Assembly: GCA_963920765.1 (NCBI GenBank)
Contig: OY987242.1
Coordinates: 39,173,264-39,237,263 of the forward strand
Direction of reading: 5' to 3'
Length of the DNA stretch: 64,000 bases
Source of the DNA: Ulota crispa
Lineage: Eukaryota; Streptophyta; Bryopsida; Orthotrichales; Orthotrichaceae
This document shows, one piece after another, positions 23,101 through 34,585 of this stretch. Each line of letters begins with the position of its first letter. Positions within the stretch are counted from its first letter, which is position 1. Under the pieces are notes generated by a model. The model saw nothing but the letters and a program-made list of their open reading frames with translations, was not told the DNA's origin and ran no database searches. A program made the translations under genes and the position numbers.

Positions 23101-25690
23101 ACGACTTTGAGCCTCTCAAAATAAGATTTGTCAGATTTGCATACAACGTATGTCAATGATGTGAGAATAAAAAGGGTTCTCTCGGATCTATCAACTCAAG
23201 GCACCAGCTAACAACATCAGAGGTATAAAATTCAAAACACAGCAAAAGAAAATCGGTACCCAAGCGAGAGCCTTGGAAAGAACTGCCATTGTAGCAATAT
23301 CCGTTGCAAATTGTTTCTGCAAACCTGGATATTGCACCTGGCACAATATAGAATGTATTCAGATAAGTACGGATTCTCTTTCAAAATGCAAAGTATTAAC
23401 AAATTTCAGCCCTGAAGGCAGATTACAAAAAGTGAAAGGTGCATTGCAGTATAATCACAACACCAAAATGCTCTGAAATGCAGGACTCTGGCTAACTACA
23501 TTGTCCTTCAGATCCCGATGAGGACGGAAAAAACATAAAGCTCAAGCGAATATCTAGTTTCAACTTGCAGCTAAACGGAAGCCAAACTTAAAACCTAAAT
23601 GAAGAATACCTAAATGGTGATTTTGTGAAAAAAATTGGAAAGAAGTATGAGTAAAGCAAAGCCAAAAACAAATTATTCCGATAAAACCTCATTTTGAGCT
23701 ACAGAAATACCTTAATAGCAATTTCTTGACCATCTTTGAGAACGCCTCGGTGCACCTGAGCAAGCGATGCAGCTGCAATTGGCTGCTCATCAAACGCCTC
23801 GAACCTAGAACCCTCCACGAACCCCATTTTTGAATTCCAAAGAAACTCACCTAAAAGGCATAACCTTCTGAGACTACACTAACTCACGCACCCAAAATAC
23901 TTGGAAATGTTCGATGAACAAGTCACACATCGCAGTCCTCAAGTAAATGCTAATATACTGCTGGTTAAATAAAGATATTGGTTCCAAATTGCCTGGACTA
24001 GAAATCGCCAACAGCACACAATTCCACTTACAGCTCTTCAACGCCTTTGCCAAACTCCTGTATAAAGACCACCTCCATTTCCTTGAATGATCGGAAACTT
24101 ACCTGTCACAGATAAAACGTCGTAGCAGTGAGTGAAATTTTTAAAATCCAAATAAATGCTTTTCATTCCTGTACCTCACATTTAACCACGCACAAGTGCT
24201 CGCTTTTGTATCTAACAAAACCTATAATAGAGACGGAAAGGACGTGCCTGTATAGTACATTCTAGTTTTCAGTACGAACACTTGCACATAAAATGTTTTC
24301 TTCTCTGCTAATTCCTTGCACCCAGCGGTTAAATGTTGTCACAAAATCGCAAGAAAACAGGAAGATATACAATGCACTAACAATTCATTCCATTCTCTTA
24401 ATTTATAGAGATAATTTTTCAATCACAGTGTGCTCAACGACTCGTCATACTTAAGAAGGTCATTCGGTCTTGCAAAGCAAAAATACATGCGATAGTACTT
24501 AGAGTCCTCATAAATTGGAACCTCCTCCGAGAACATCATCGTGCGATATGCCTCATCCCTTTTATAGAAAGCGTAACAAAAAAAAATCTCACCTTATCTT
24601 GGAGAACCGACAGTGTGGAAATAAACTCCTTCGGAACCTGCTGCATTGAAGCGATAAATTGCCCAGCTTTGATGTAGAAACCTCTATTCTCTTCACAAAG
24701 TCTCAGGAGCCGCTTGGCAGCTCGTTGATGCACCTAAAACTCAATAGATCATCTCCACTGATTCAAAAAAAATCCGATAACACCAACCTCATGACGGCAA
24801 AAACAAAAAAGCACTTATTCCAGCTTTCCTTCAATCGTGATCAAGTAATAGACTCCACGTAATCCTCCTGGAAGTCACGCAATTATCTACGAGTATATTA
24901 CTATCTAACAATCCGTTTAACGAACTGTGACTAGCAAGCATGTACGAGGTGATAGTATAATTGTTCTAGACCATACAGAGAACACATCCCGTGTAGTGTG
25001 TTGGACAGTGACTGGACCTTGTCTCGAGCATCATAGTATGCATCAGATTTCTCGTCATGGCCCCGCAAGGAGATCTTGTAATCCAGACTGTTTGCTGCAA
25101 ACTGCAAAGACAGCAGCATAAGTTTAAGAACAAACACTCTCACCGAAACAACAGACGAAGCAACTCCATCCATACAATTCTCAAGGCATTAAAGAATCAA
25201 GCCAGAAATCAAGCATTATATCATTGATATAACAAGAAGCAAGAGGTGCATCATCATGCAAGCCAGCCTAAACATTGATTCAAATCCTTAACTCATGACT
25301 ATGAGCAAGAATTTTCTTCAACGGTCAAACGGACCAAACTCCACGATAAAAACTGGCTCCTTTGAGATCTTTGCTTCTACGATGTATGCAACCAAATTCA
25401 TCAATAAAACTTAAACCCTAAACTCAGAGTCAACACTCCATAATTGCACATTGAATGTACTCTATCAAAAAAGCTAAAGCACTCACTGCATAAACTGCGC
25501 GCGACGATCGTATGAATCCTTGACCAGCGGAGAAAATATCTGCTACGGGACCGGTGTCATTCAATCGCGAAATAGATGGAGGTCTCCATGTGTTGGAATA
25601 GGTATAAGGCACAGTTGCGGTATACGACGTCGCAGCCGTTACAGAAATTGCAGATGCAGCAGCTACAACTACCAGCAATCGTCTGGCCAT
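20129..25690 (-). CDS. ABC1/ADCK-type atypical kinase (AarF domain), at least 15 exons
   Basis: Exons on the minus strand, 5' to 3': 25487-25690, 25018-25101, 24593-24733, 24032-24102, 23711-23804, 23260-23337, 22960-23026, 22672-22757, 22414-22464, 21876-21923, 21575-21707, 21123-21303, 20806-20943, 20445-20557, 20129-20200. All phases agree and give about 520 residues plus a short unresolved C-terminus. ABC1 hallmarks in order: KAGQ at 118-121 (the KxGQ motif), the Ala-rich loop AAAS at 177-180 in place of a Gly-rich loop, the ATP-site Lys at 198 (EIAIK), HGDPHPGN at 328-335 (catalytic loop) and LDHG at 355-358 (metal-binding loop). An N-terminal segment is Ala/Val/Ser/Thr rich and could target an organelle. 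ABC1 proteins act in mitochondria or plastids on prenylquinone lipids; this one looks closest to the ADCK1/5-like branch. The intron donor after 25018 (GTCCAG) is weak. Confidence 0.93.
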
Positions 25691-26450
25691 TCTCACTGCC
25701 TTGTGTTCCAACAAAGTCATCAAAATTAGCAGAAAACTCACATTAGATGAAATAAAAACCTTTCATGCAGGCCATAACCTCGGCATTCAACGCAACAAAA
25801 CCGCAATCCATGATGTTCTTCAAAGTTAATTCCTGTGATTAGTTACATCTTTCTTTTGTGGACTGTCATTTGATCTAAAGATGTCTGTGATTTTTTGGTG
25901 ACAGCCATAGCTGTATAAAAGTTTAAAATATCATGTTACTCAAGAATATTATCTTAAACACGGTAATGTACACTGAATAGACCATCCGAACAGGTGTTGT
26001 TCCAAATTCACTAGCACGGGCAAGAGAATTGAATCAAACCTGAATTCAAGCTAAACCGCTAGATCGATTGTCTTCTTCAGCGCTTTCCTCACCGGAGCAC
26101 TACGGACTTCAATTTAAAAGGCGAGAATCTGATGCTTCATTCATGAGCGCGAAATCTGTCGCAAGTAACCTTCTAAGCTTGAGAAACGCGTTGCGAATAA
26201 GAGATTGAAACATCGGCACCAGACCTTTCGGTAGTCGAGGCTGCGTCTGCAATCAAAGCGAAGGCAAACCTTCGCCGTGAACCGCACGACTGCGGCGTTG
26301 TAGACGCGGGCACGCGGCCCGCGCGTCCGCGGGCGGCTCCCCCGTGAGCGCAGACGCGCGGCAGTGGGAGGCAACTGATGTTTGATTACTGTTCCAAGTG
26401 TCCAGAGCTTAGGACATCCGCAGTGCAGACCCTGGGAACAGGCCCTCTAA
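25691..26450. promoter_or_regulatory. Upstream region of the ABC1 kinase gene, GC-rich around 26270-26360
   Basis: The interval holds the likely 5' UTR and promoter of the minus-strand kinase. A CG-rich island with repeated CGCG lies at 26300-26360, in contrast to the AT-rich surroundings. No defined core element is claimed. Confidence 0.35.
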
Positions 26451-26451
26451 G

Positions 26452-26570
26452 TTAGGAGGCTCTAATTCAAAGCAGGCTTTAAGGTAGGAGGCTCTAATTC
26501 AAAGCAGGCTTTAAGGTAGGAGGCTCTAATTCAAAGCAGGCTTTAAGGTAGGAGGCTCTAATTTAGGCTC
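26452..26570. repeat. 32-bp tandem repeat made of a MITE end
   Basis: The unit GGTAGGAGGCTCTAATTCAAAGCAGGCTTTAA, here described as 32 bases, is present three times plus a shortened fourth. Its GGTAGGAGGCTC part pairs with GAGCCTCCTACC at 27169-27180, so it looks like an amplified terminal repeat. Confidence 0.8.
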
Positions 26571-26887
26571 TAAGGTAGGAGCATTCATAAGCGTCATTTT
26601 AAGGGTTTTGAACATGATGAGTGTTAATAAACAGCTAGCAAATTATAGGATCCTATCAGTAACAGAAAATAATGATTTTGTACTTTTAAATGTATTATTT
26701 GGATACTGTGAGAATAAGTTGTGAGTTTTTAAAAAGCAAACTGCCATTGCACCCATAACTAACACTAAGGTTTCATGTTCACATGTTGTACATCCTTGTA
26801 ATTACATCTATTCATTTCCACAGATTTTTCAAGATTTCAGAGGTAATGGTTATGGGGACAGTAACGCTTATGGGTGCTCCTACCTTA
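26571..26887. mobile_element. MITE, second copy of the 18490-18802 family
   Basis: It starts TAAGGTAGGAGCATTCATAAG and ends CTTATGGGTGCTCCTACCTTA, an inverted pair. The body follows 18540-18790 closely, including CTAGCAAATTATAGGATCCT. It is inserted between the 32-bp repeats and the following element body. Confidence 0.7.
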
Positions 26888-27356
26888 AAATGGAGCACCA
26901 CCTCAAATGTACTCTCTCTATACATGTTTTTTTCATAGCCCTTCAATAATGTACAAGTCATGTACATTTGAGGAGGTGCTCCATTTTAGAGCCCTATGGC
27001 CTTTTCACTTCAAATATTCATAACTAATTCCACAAAGTTCCAAAAAAAGTGAAATAGCTTGGGTTATATGCCAATTCTTCTTGTCTTTCAAGGAAAGTGT
27101 ATTGAAAATCATTTCAAGGAGTTTCACCTACCCAAAATTCAGTTTCAGCCCTTAGATGCTCCATTTATGAGCCTCCTACCATACTAGGAAAAAACGGGCT
27201 AATGAAACAACTTGGGTTAGATGCCAATTCTTCTTGTCTTTCAAGGAAAGTGTATTGAAAATCATTTCAAAGAGTTTCACCTACCCAAAATTCAATTTCA
27301 GCCCTTAGATGCTCCATTTATGAGCCTCCTCCCATACTAGGAAAAAATGGGCTGTT
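26888..27356. repeat. MITE body with a 153-bp tandem duplication
   Basis: GCCAATTCTTCTTGTCTTTC occurs at 27070 and again at 27223, and the two 153-base copies agree at nearly all positions. Each ends near GAGCCTCCTNCCATACTAGG. A related single copy is at 30008-30217. A short palindrome at 26892-26990 pairs AGCACCACCTCAAATGTAC with GTACATTTGAGGAGGTGCT. Confidence 0.75.
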
Positions 27357-27383
27357 TCACAAGAGCTTTTAAGTTTTCATTTT

Positions 27384-27816
27384 GGGGAACTTACAAATAG
27401 GGGCATGAAAACGTGTTTTACAAGTAGGGGCTCAATTTCAAAAATAATTACAAATAGGAGCACAATTTCAAAAAAAACTACAAATTTTTGTAATTTTTTT
27501 TGATTTGGATATTTGGTTGATTTAGACACATCACATTAAATGTCAGTTAATTTCTAAAAAACTTAAAGGTCTCTCCAAATCAAGCTTAAATAAAGTAATT
27601 TTAGTAAAGGGGATGGTGATTTTTGGAAACTTTTAAATATTTTGGAGGTTAGCTAACATTTCATGTGATGTATCTTACTCAAGAAGTGTCCAAACCAAAA
27701 AAAAATTACAAAAATTTACAATATTTTTGAAATTGTGCCCGTGTTTGTAATTTTTTTTGAAATTGCGCCCCTATTTGTGATATTTTACATTTTCATGCCC
27801 CTATTTGTAATTCCCC
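27384..27816. mobile_element. MITE with GGGGAACTTACAAATAGGGGC ends
   Basis: The left end GGGGAACTTACAAATAGGGG is mirrored by CCCCTATTTGTAATTCCCCC on the right. Inside, GGTCTCTCCAAATCAAGC and GTTAGCTAACATTT are shared with 44650-45345, 53373-54448 and 63411-63813. No frame. Confidence 0.75.
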
Positions 27817-27839
27817 CTTTTATTTTATTTCCATGGACA

Positions 27840-28740
27840 ACACCCCAATGCACAACCGATATACTAGTCTACATATGAAAACCTAATCAAACGTTACTGA
27901 ACACGTGGAGGCTAGGAACAAGGCTAGGAACAAATTTCTTATCAACTTGGTTGTGGCAAAAGTAACAAGAGTCTTCCAAGGATAGGCAAATTGACAAAAT
28001 TCACAAATCTGAGCCCTTTGCATGCCGAGGCCGTGGAAATGCCAATGCCTATGAAGGTCGCATTGGGTTGCACAATAAATCAAAACGTGGGTACAATACC
28101 AATGCAGTTGTTGATCTCAGCTACATTGCGGATGCTCTTACCCCCCTAAAGAGTTGGTTTCCATTAGGACCGGAATTGGACCAGACATCTAGGTTGACCA
28201 CGGGCAAAGAAAAAAAAACTTTGACCTCTTGATGCAGAGTACATTTTTGAAAGCAAGCTTTGATATAGGGTTCAAAAGGTCCAAGAATGTTAGTCAACTT
28301 TTGCAAAGCTGTAGATTGGAGGACCAAGCTTAGACCCCTCCAACCCCCTCTCCTCAAAAGCATCCCATATGTAGCTCAGGGACAAATATGAGGTGGCTTT
28401 TGAATGGATCCTCTTTATTTATAAAAGGAAAGGCATATACTATTGCAAGAGCCAATCTTATTCCTTATAAATTTCACCTCATCTCTTCATAAGTTGCATG
28501 GGAATAGTTTATGAAAGAACTAGAATCACAAATAGGTGTCTACTACATAAAACTTTGAAAATTCATGAACTCTTCAATATTGCTACAAAAAATATGAAAA
28601 AAATGTATTACGTTTGGCATCCATTTCTCTTTGCTTGAAAATTAGACCAAAAAAATTGTCTCAAAATGCCCACAAGAAAGCATGTGAGCCCTTAAAGTGT
28701 TGCTTCTCTAGCTACCTATCTTAAGCCAACCCTTCACCCT
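27840..28740. other. Intergenic, with a dispersed repeat at 28370-28710
   Basis: The part from about 28365 to 28710 matches the MITE in an intron at 48479-48841, for example CACAAATAGGTGTCTACTACATAAAACTT is split across both copies identically in its centre. Here the terminal repeats are worn. Before it, 27950-28080 shares a GCATTTCCACGGCCTCG-like block with 38960-39000 in the opposite sense. Confidence 0.5.
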
Positions 28741-28742
28741 CA

Positions 28743-29119
28743 ACCCCTAAACGCCAAGGCAAACTAATAACATCAGTGGTATACCAAAAAAATTACTCTG
28801 CAAATGGGAAAAAGTTGTATTTTTTTTAATATTTTTTTCAAAAATGAAAATAAACACATGGTTCAATCATGGAAGGCAAAAAATGACTTTATTAGATGCA
28901 CTTATATTTTTAAATAACCCAAATTGTGAGAAGATTCAAAGACATGGTGTTAGATTCCATGTTGCCCTTCTTTCAATTTTAATGAGGGCACTATGCAGTG
29001 TTGACTTTTACAACTTTTGGAAACAATGTTATACTAGGTAGGCACTTGCAACACCGCTATAAAACATTGTAGAACATTGTAGAGGAGTTAGTTGTGGTGA
29101 TTAGCCTAGCATTTAGGGA
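28743..29119. mobile_element. Non-autonomous element, CCCCTAAACGCC ends, TTAA at right
   Basis: Left CCCCTAAACGCCAAGGC is preceded by TCAA; the right end ATTTAGGGA is followed by TTAA (29120-29123). The inside resembles 29160-29600 (shared GTGAGAAGATT and AAAGACATG blocks), suggesting two diverged elements side by side. Confidence 0.45.
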
Positions 29120-29608
29120 TTAAACAACAATGCGGATTGGTAATGTCCATTGGTTATCAAAAAAAAACTTTATAGGATGAAGAAAATCCAATTCATTTAT
29201 TTATTTTTAGAAGCAATCATGAAGACATGGTTTATTGTGGAAGGCAAAAAACATCTTCATTGAATTTATACATTTTTTAGGTAGTTCAAATAGTGAGAAG
29301 ATTTAAAGACATGTTGCTAAGTCCCATGTTGCAAGCCTTGCAATTCCTTGAAACACCATATTCATTAAATTGGGAAAATTAGATTCCCAAGTTGTACCCT
29401 AATGCTCGGTTTAAGGCGGTTCCCTTAATCCCAAAATGTTACAAAATTCCCAATTTAATGAATATGGCATTTTGAGGTCATCATGCATTGTTGACCTCTG
29501 CAACTTTTGAAAATAGTGTATAATGGGTGGGCACTTGCCACATTATTGAGAAGAAATGTAGAGCAACTATAAAGGGTCAGTCATGGTGACCAACCCAAAG
29601 TTTAGGGG

Positions 29609-29689
29609 TTAACCCCTAAATGCCCAAGGCATCAAATTTTGTTGTGTAAAATATCAAAATATGGTGCCTTGGACATTTAGGGGGTAATT
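29609..29689. mobile_element. Short hairpin element with TTAA-CCCCTAAATGCCCAAGGC ends
   Basis: TTAA at 29609-29612 is followed by CCCCTAAATGCCCAAGGCA and the right arm is TGCCTTGGACATTTAGGGGG. The TTAA is shared with a preceding block ending GTTTAGGGG, so two elements abut on one TTAA. Confidence 0.55.
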
Positions 29690-29889
29690 GCAACAAGTAT
29701 GAGGGTGTCAACCACAATTGATACTTGGCAAGAAAGGTTAGCACCCAAAAACTAAGCCTAGGTTTTGAGGTTTTTTCTCTTTTTGGTTTGTTTATTGGCC
29801 ATGTCATTTGAGTTCATGAATAGGAATTTTCAATGTAATCTTAAGTTTTAATTTTTGAACGCGTGGCACAACAATACCAAGGAGAGCAC

Positions 29890-30217
29890 TAAGGTAGACG
29901 GCTCATAAACCGTGCACCGTCTTAATCCGTGCACCTTCTTAAATGTACCTTGCACATACATATTGTTTTTTACAATTTTCAGTAATGTGCAGGCAGTGTA
30001 CATTTAAGAAGGAGCACAATTTTAGAGCCCTATGACTTTCCACTTCAAAATTTCATAATTAATTTTACAAAGCTCCAAAAAATATGAAACAAGTTGAATT
30101 AGATGTCAATTCCTCTTATCTTTCAAGCAAAATTTACTTAAAAATATTTCAAAAGTTTCGCCTCCCCAAAATTCAGTTTCAGCCCTTTGATGCCCGGTTC
30201 TTGAGCCGTCTACCTTA
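29890..30217. mobile_element. MITE with TA-AGGTAGACGGCTCA ends
   Basis: TAAGGTAGACGGCTCATAA on the left pairs with TTGAGCCGTCTACCTTA on the right. An inner palindrome (CCTTCTTAAATGTACCTTG with the reverse near 29998) is present. Body related to 26888-27356. Confidence 0.75.
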
Positions 30218-30273
30218 TTGCTGCCATCATTACAAGAGAACTCTAGCATGTAACAAGCTGCCTTGCTTGTACG

Positions 30274-30381
30274 TACAGTGGCCTACAAACTTGTTTCGTT
30301 CACCCTGTTTTACATTTCTAAAATGCCAAAGTTTTTGAAATGTAAAACAAGGTTCACAAAATTAGTTTGTAGGCCACTATA
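30274..30381. mobile_element. About 104-bp palindromic MITE, CAGTGGCCTAC ends, TA flanks (mariner-type)
   Basis: TA then CAGTGGCCTACAAAC on the left; GTTTGTAGGCCACTA-like right end then TA. Nearly the whole element folds on itself (TTTTACATTTC pairs with GAAATGTAAAA). CAGTG ends with TA duplication fit Tc1/mariner-pogo derived elements. Confidence 0.65.
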
Positions 30382-30603
30382 CAACTCGTTTTTAGTGCCA
30401 ATTTTGTAAATAATCTAGAGAAGAAAAATAATGAGGCCGTGACTTGCTTGGAGAATGTAGTCATTGCATTGGGTTGATGTTCAATTTACTACTGAGGCCC
30501 TACTTTAGTCATGTTTGTGCAGTAAATATGTAATTAAACAATTAAGAGCCCTACTCAAACAATATTGAAATTGTCGGTGTGTCAAGGATTGATTGAAGAT
30601 GTT

Positions 30604-31258
30604 TTAACCCCTAAAAATCCAAGGCACTTTTTGAGCTTCTTGGAATTTGTTCTAAGTTGAACAAAAAGCTAAAATTTTGATAAGTTGTATTAGTTTTTTT
30701 TTAAAATTGTAATCGCAAAGTCAAACGGCATATATTAGAGATCACATAGGAAAAGAAAACACAACAATATCACTTATGGATTGAAAGATTATGATGTTTA
30801 ATCAAGAGGGTGTTAAAACTATGAAAATGACTTGAAGTCTTTCAATCCTCTTTTCACATATCAAATCTAAAAAAATGGTCACTTAAAAAACTAGGTGTTA
30901 AAGGATATAACATACATAACCCCAATTAATATACAGCTTTTCAAAGTCTCCTCTATAATTTTTTTAAATGAATTTCTAGTGTAAATTTTTCTCCAAGGTC
31001 TAGTGTATTTGAGGCTCATTTCCAAAGAGCTTTCAACACTAAAAAAAGGCAAGATTGCAATGGATGCCCTTGCACAAAATCTTGAATTGAAATATCATAG
31101 TCAATCATTTACAAAATCGATTTTTTGATACTAAAACTAGGCTTTAGAAAGAATGGTTTAAAAAATAAATCTACTAAAACTAAAAACTTTGTCAAGTTTA
31201 ATAAAAGTTCAAAGTATTGTTAACACCATAATGTGGTGCCTTGGGCATTTAGGGGTAA
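30604..31258. mobile_element. Non-autonomous element, TTAA-CCCCTAAAAATCCAAGGC ends
   Basis: TTAA at 30604-30607 precedes CCCCTAAAAATCCAAGGCA; the right end is TGCCTTGGGCATTTAGGGG followed by TAAA. About 650 bases, no transposase frame. Confidence 0.55.
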
Positions 31259-34200
31259 AGGAGCTCAAAGACTAGATAATTTCTTGAGTTTCTAAGCAAA
31301 GCACTTTTCTATACCTATTATTGTTCCTCATTACATTTACAATCTAAAGCCATATCAAATTATAACAATGGTATTGGGTGGTTTGAATGATTCTCTAAAC
31401 ATGAGAGCTAAGGATTGGTTTACATTTATTTGTAATTCTCACTTTGAAAATATGTGGTTTAGTCATATAAGGTTCATAGATGCATCATGCAAAACATTTG
31501 TTTAATAAACAACAAGAACCAACCAAAATTATGTTAGTTTGATCTTAAGTTTGCTCAACTACTTCTTTGAATGCTATTTGATGCAATTATCTTACACCAT
31601 ATCTTTTCAGTGTCATATTTTCTAAAATTAAACTTTCAATATTTCACAACAGTCTATAGAATGAACACACTTAATCCAAAACTTGTTTCTTAAATTTTCA
31701 ATGGTACAATACATTGCTATAACACCAAAAATCACATTTTCATCCAATAATAAGGAATTTTGACATGTATATACAAAAAGGATAATTTGACAAATGCTAT
31801 GTTTTGTTTAAGAGAGATGATTAGAAAACTTATAAAATATGTACACAAAAAAAGGGAATGTGTTCTTTTTATATGGCATTGTATGAACTTTAGAGCCTTT
31901 AGCTTTAGCATCATTCTAATTGATTTTCTTAGCAGGGCAAAAAAAGATGTACACTAAATCCATGGAAATGTATCTTCAATACCTCCACACTTTGATCTAA
32001 CTCTTGGATTTTAACAAAAGGTTTCTAACAATAGGGTTTCTTTTATAGTTGGTCTATTTCTAGAGCAAAACCTACAAGTTATAAATTATTTATACTTTGC
32101 AAGTTGCAAGTTGCAACCTTGCTATATTTTCAAATTTTGTTTTTTCTTTTAAATTATACTTCAAGTATATAACATATGTCTCCACAAGTCATTCACAATC
32201 ACAAGGTTGTTATATAATTCAAACATAATGATATTTTTACTCCCTATATTACTCCCTACATTTCCTAACTTACTGAAGATTTTTTGAGATTGCATTATCT
32301 CTTGGAGGCCGTTTTTAGGTAGAAAAAAAACATTCCAAAAACAACATCACCATGATTTTTTAATTACAATAATTAATAGAGAATCATTTTAGTCTTTTGT
32401 GATGCAAATTTTTCAATGAAATTGGAGACATCATAATATTAGAACCTCAAAAGATTTTGCAAGTTAAAAGTTCAAACAATCAAAAATATCAAAATATTTT
32501 GAACTCTAAAATGAGTTGTTTAGAGGTAGTGGACATTGTTTTCTTTGCAAAAGGTTAGTTATGAGAGTGATTAAAATATTGATTGATAATTTAATGAAGT
32601 TGTTTTTTCTCAAAGATTTGATATAAAAACAACTAAAGCTATACCAAAACTCTATTAATCTTCATGTTTATTTCTAATTTTTCTATTTGCCAAGACATTC
32701 TTTAAAGTGGAAGTGGCTGAAAGAGCTCTTAGCTCAAGACATAGTAATAAAATTTGAAAGAAATTCTTAAATATAGTGATAAATTTTTTATTTATTAAAA
32801 GTTAGAATATATGCATGTTTTTGCAACGCTTTTGAAGAAAACCAACTTTGTAATTATAAAATGTCCAAAAAAAATTACAAGATAAAATTCCAATTTCTTG
32901 TGATACTAGTATATCAAACAATAGAAAATACAAATTTCTTAAAATCTTTTATTTTCATCATTAATTGTAATTCCAACAACATTCATAATTCTTTCTTTTG
33001 TGTGTTGTATCTATATGCATAAAAATCATACATAAGTATTTAGTTAATAACATGTATAAATATGAAAGCCTTTGAAATTAGAAGTAGAAAACAACAATCA
33101 CTTGTCCAAAGCCAATTACATAATTTTATTGCATCATAAAACATCATAAAATGGCTTGCCTATTAGAAGCTTAGGGTGTTGTCATTGAAAAAAGAATCCA
33201 TTTCAAATTTTTGCAACACAACTATTAGTAATTTCACTAAGAACATTCTAGAGATTTTTTGTGAACAATATAGTATTGACAATTACAATTTCAAGCTGGC
33301 GTTATCTTCTTTCAACTTTTTTGCATGCCCATTTTTTAATGATTATTTCTCTAAACCCTATATATTCTAGATAGCAACAAAAGACAACAAAATTCTAATT
33401 ATCTTGCTCAATTATATTGCTACTTAGTTGTGAAAATTTCTTGCCAATTAAAGTATAGACTACCACATCTTATAGAAAACTTGTTTTACAAAGCTACTCT
33501 TTTCATTTGCAAACTTCAATAGAATCTACTAGAATTTTTTGATATAATTATCTTTGCAACTGCTTTTCACGTTGTGATTTGCTAATCCTTTTTAAGCATT
33601 TGAAATTAAGCTGCACCTGTAATTTTTGAATAGTTCCAATAATAAATTTTGTGCCTCCAAATCATTTATATAGAATAATTGTGCTTGTTTTGACAATATA
33701 ACGCTTTACATTTATTCTTTCAAATTTATTAGATACCTAAAATAATGAAAAGCTTAGTAACAAAACATATTGAATTAAGATTTTGAAATTGTTGTAGAAA
33801 TCACTATAACAATACCAATCATAAGTCTTATTTCTACAAGCAAGACATTGATATTATCCAAAGCTTTTTAATGAATCATCTATTACAAGATGAATCAAAT
33901 TATGATTTATAGTGGTGATTTTTAGGTTTTTTTAGGATTTGGCAAGAGGAAAACATATCCTATAGACATCAAAATATTAAATCTATTATTAGCAAAATAT
34001 AGCATTTGGATAAAATTAGAAGATAATAATGAAAAGGATATATTCAATGCAAATCTAATTTGTGGTTATTATACCAAAAATAACATAAAGGCTTTCTTAC
34101 AAACATGATACAAAATCTTCAAAGTGACAAAACCGACTTATTGTGAGCTTGTGAATACGGTGAAAAAAATAAAATCCAATTAAAATATTGTTATCAGAAT

Positions 34201-34585
34201 TGGTCGATGAGATAAAAATTGTGCAAAAATGATAAATAAAACATTTCATTCCTTTAAGTTGAACATCAAAATTATATATATAGATATTTCTTTTAGATTT
34301 TCCATTCATTAGGTTACCAAATAAAATTCAATGTGGTTTCTACCAAATATCATAAAAACAGGATTTTAATATGTGATCAACATACATAATTTCCAAATAC
34401 AATAATTAAGATTTTATATTTTTTAAAAATTTCCAAACACAATAATTAAGATTTTATATTTTTTGAAAATATTTTATGTAAGTTTCTAAGAAAATTCTAT
34501 ATTATATACTTTGGATATGACATACTAGCAAACAAAGTCATAAAGATGTGATAAGAAACCACAAGGTCTTCTTCTCAAACATAAA
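31259..34585. other. AT-rich gene-poor tract; one 41-bp direct duplication near its end
   Basis: No exon, long frame or terminal inverted repeat is visible. A 41-base direct duplication containing CAATAATTAAGATTTTATAT lies at 34388-34469. Confidence 0.5.

Noticed and set aside
26141..26374. Arg-rich frame upstream of the ABC1 kinase
   Set aside because: GC-rich promoter-proximal sequence with no family resemblance.
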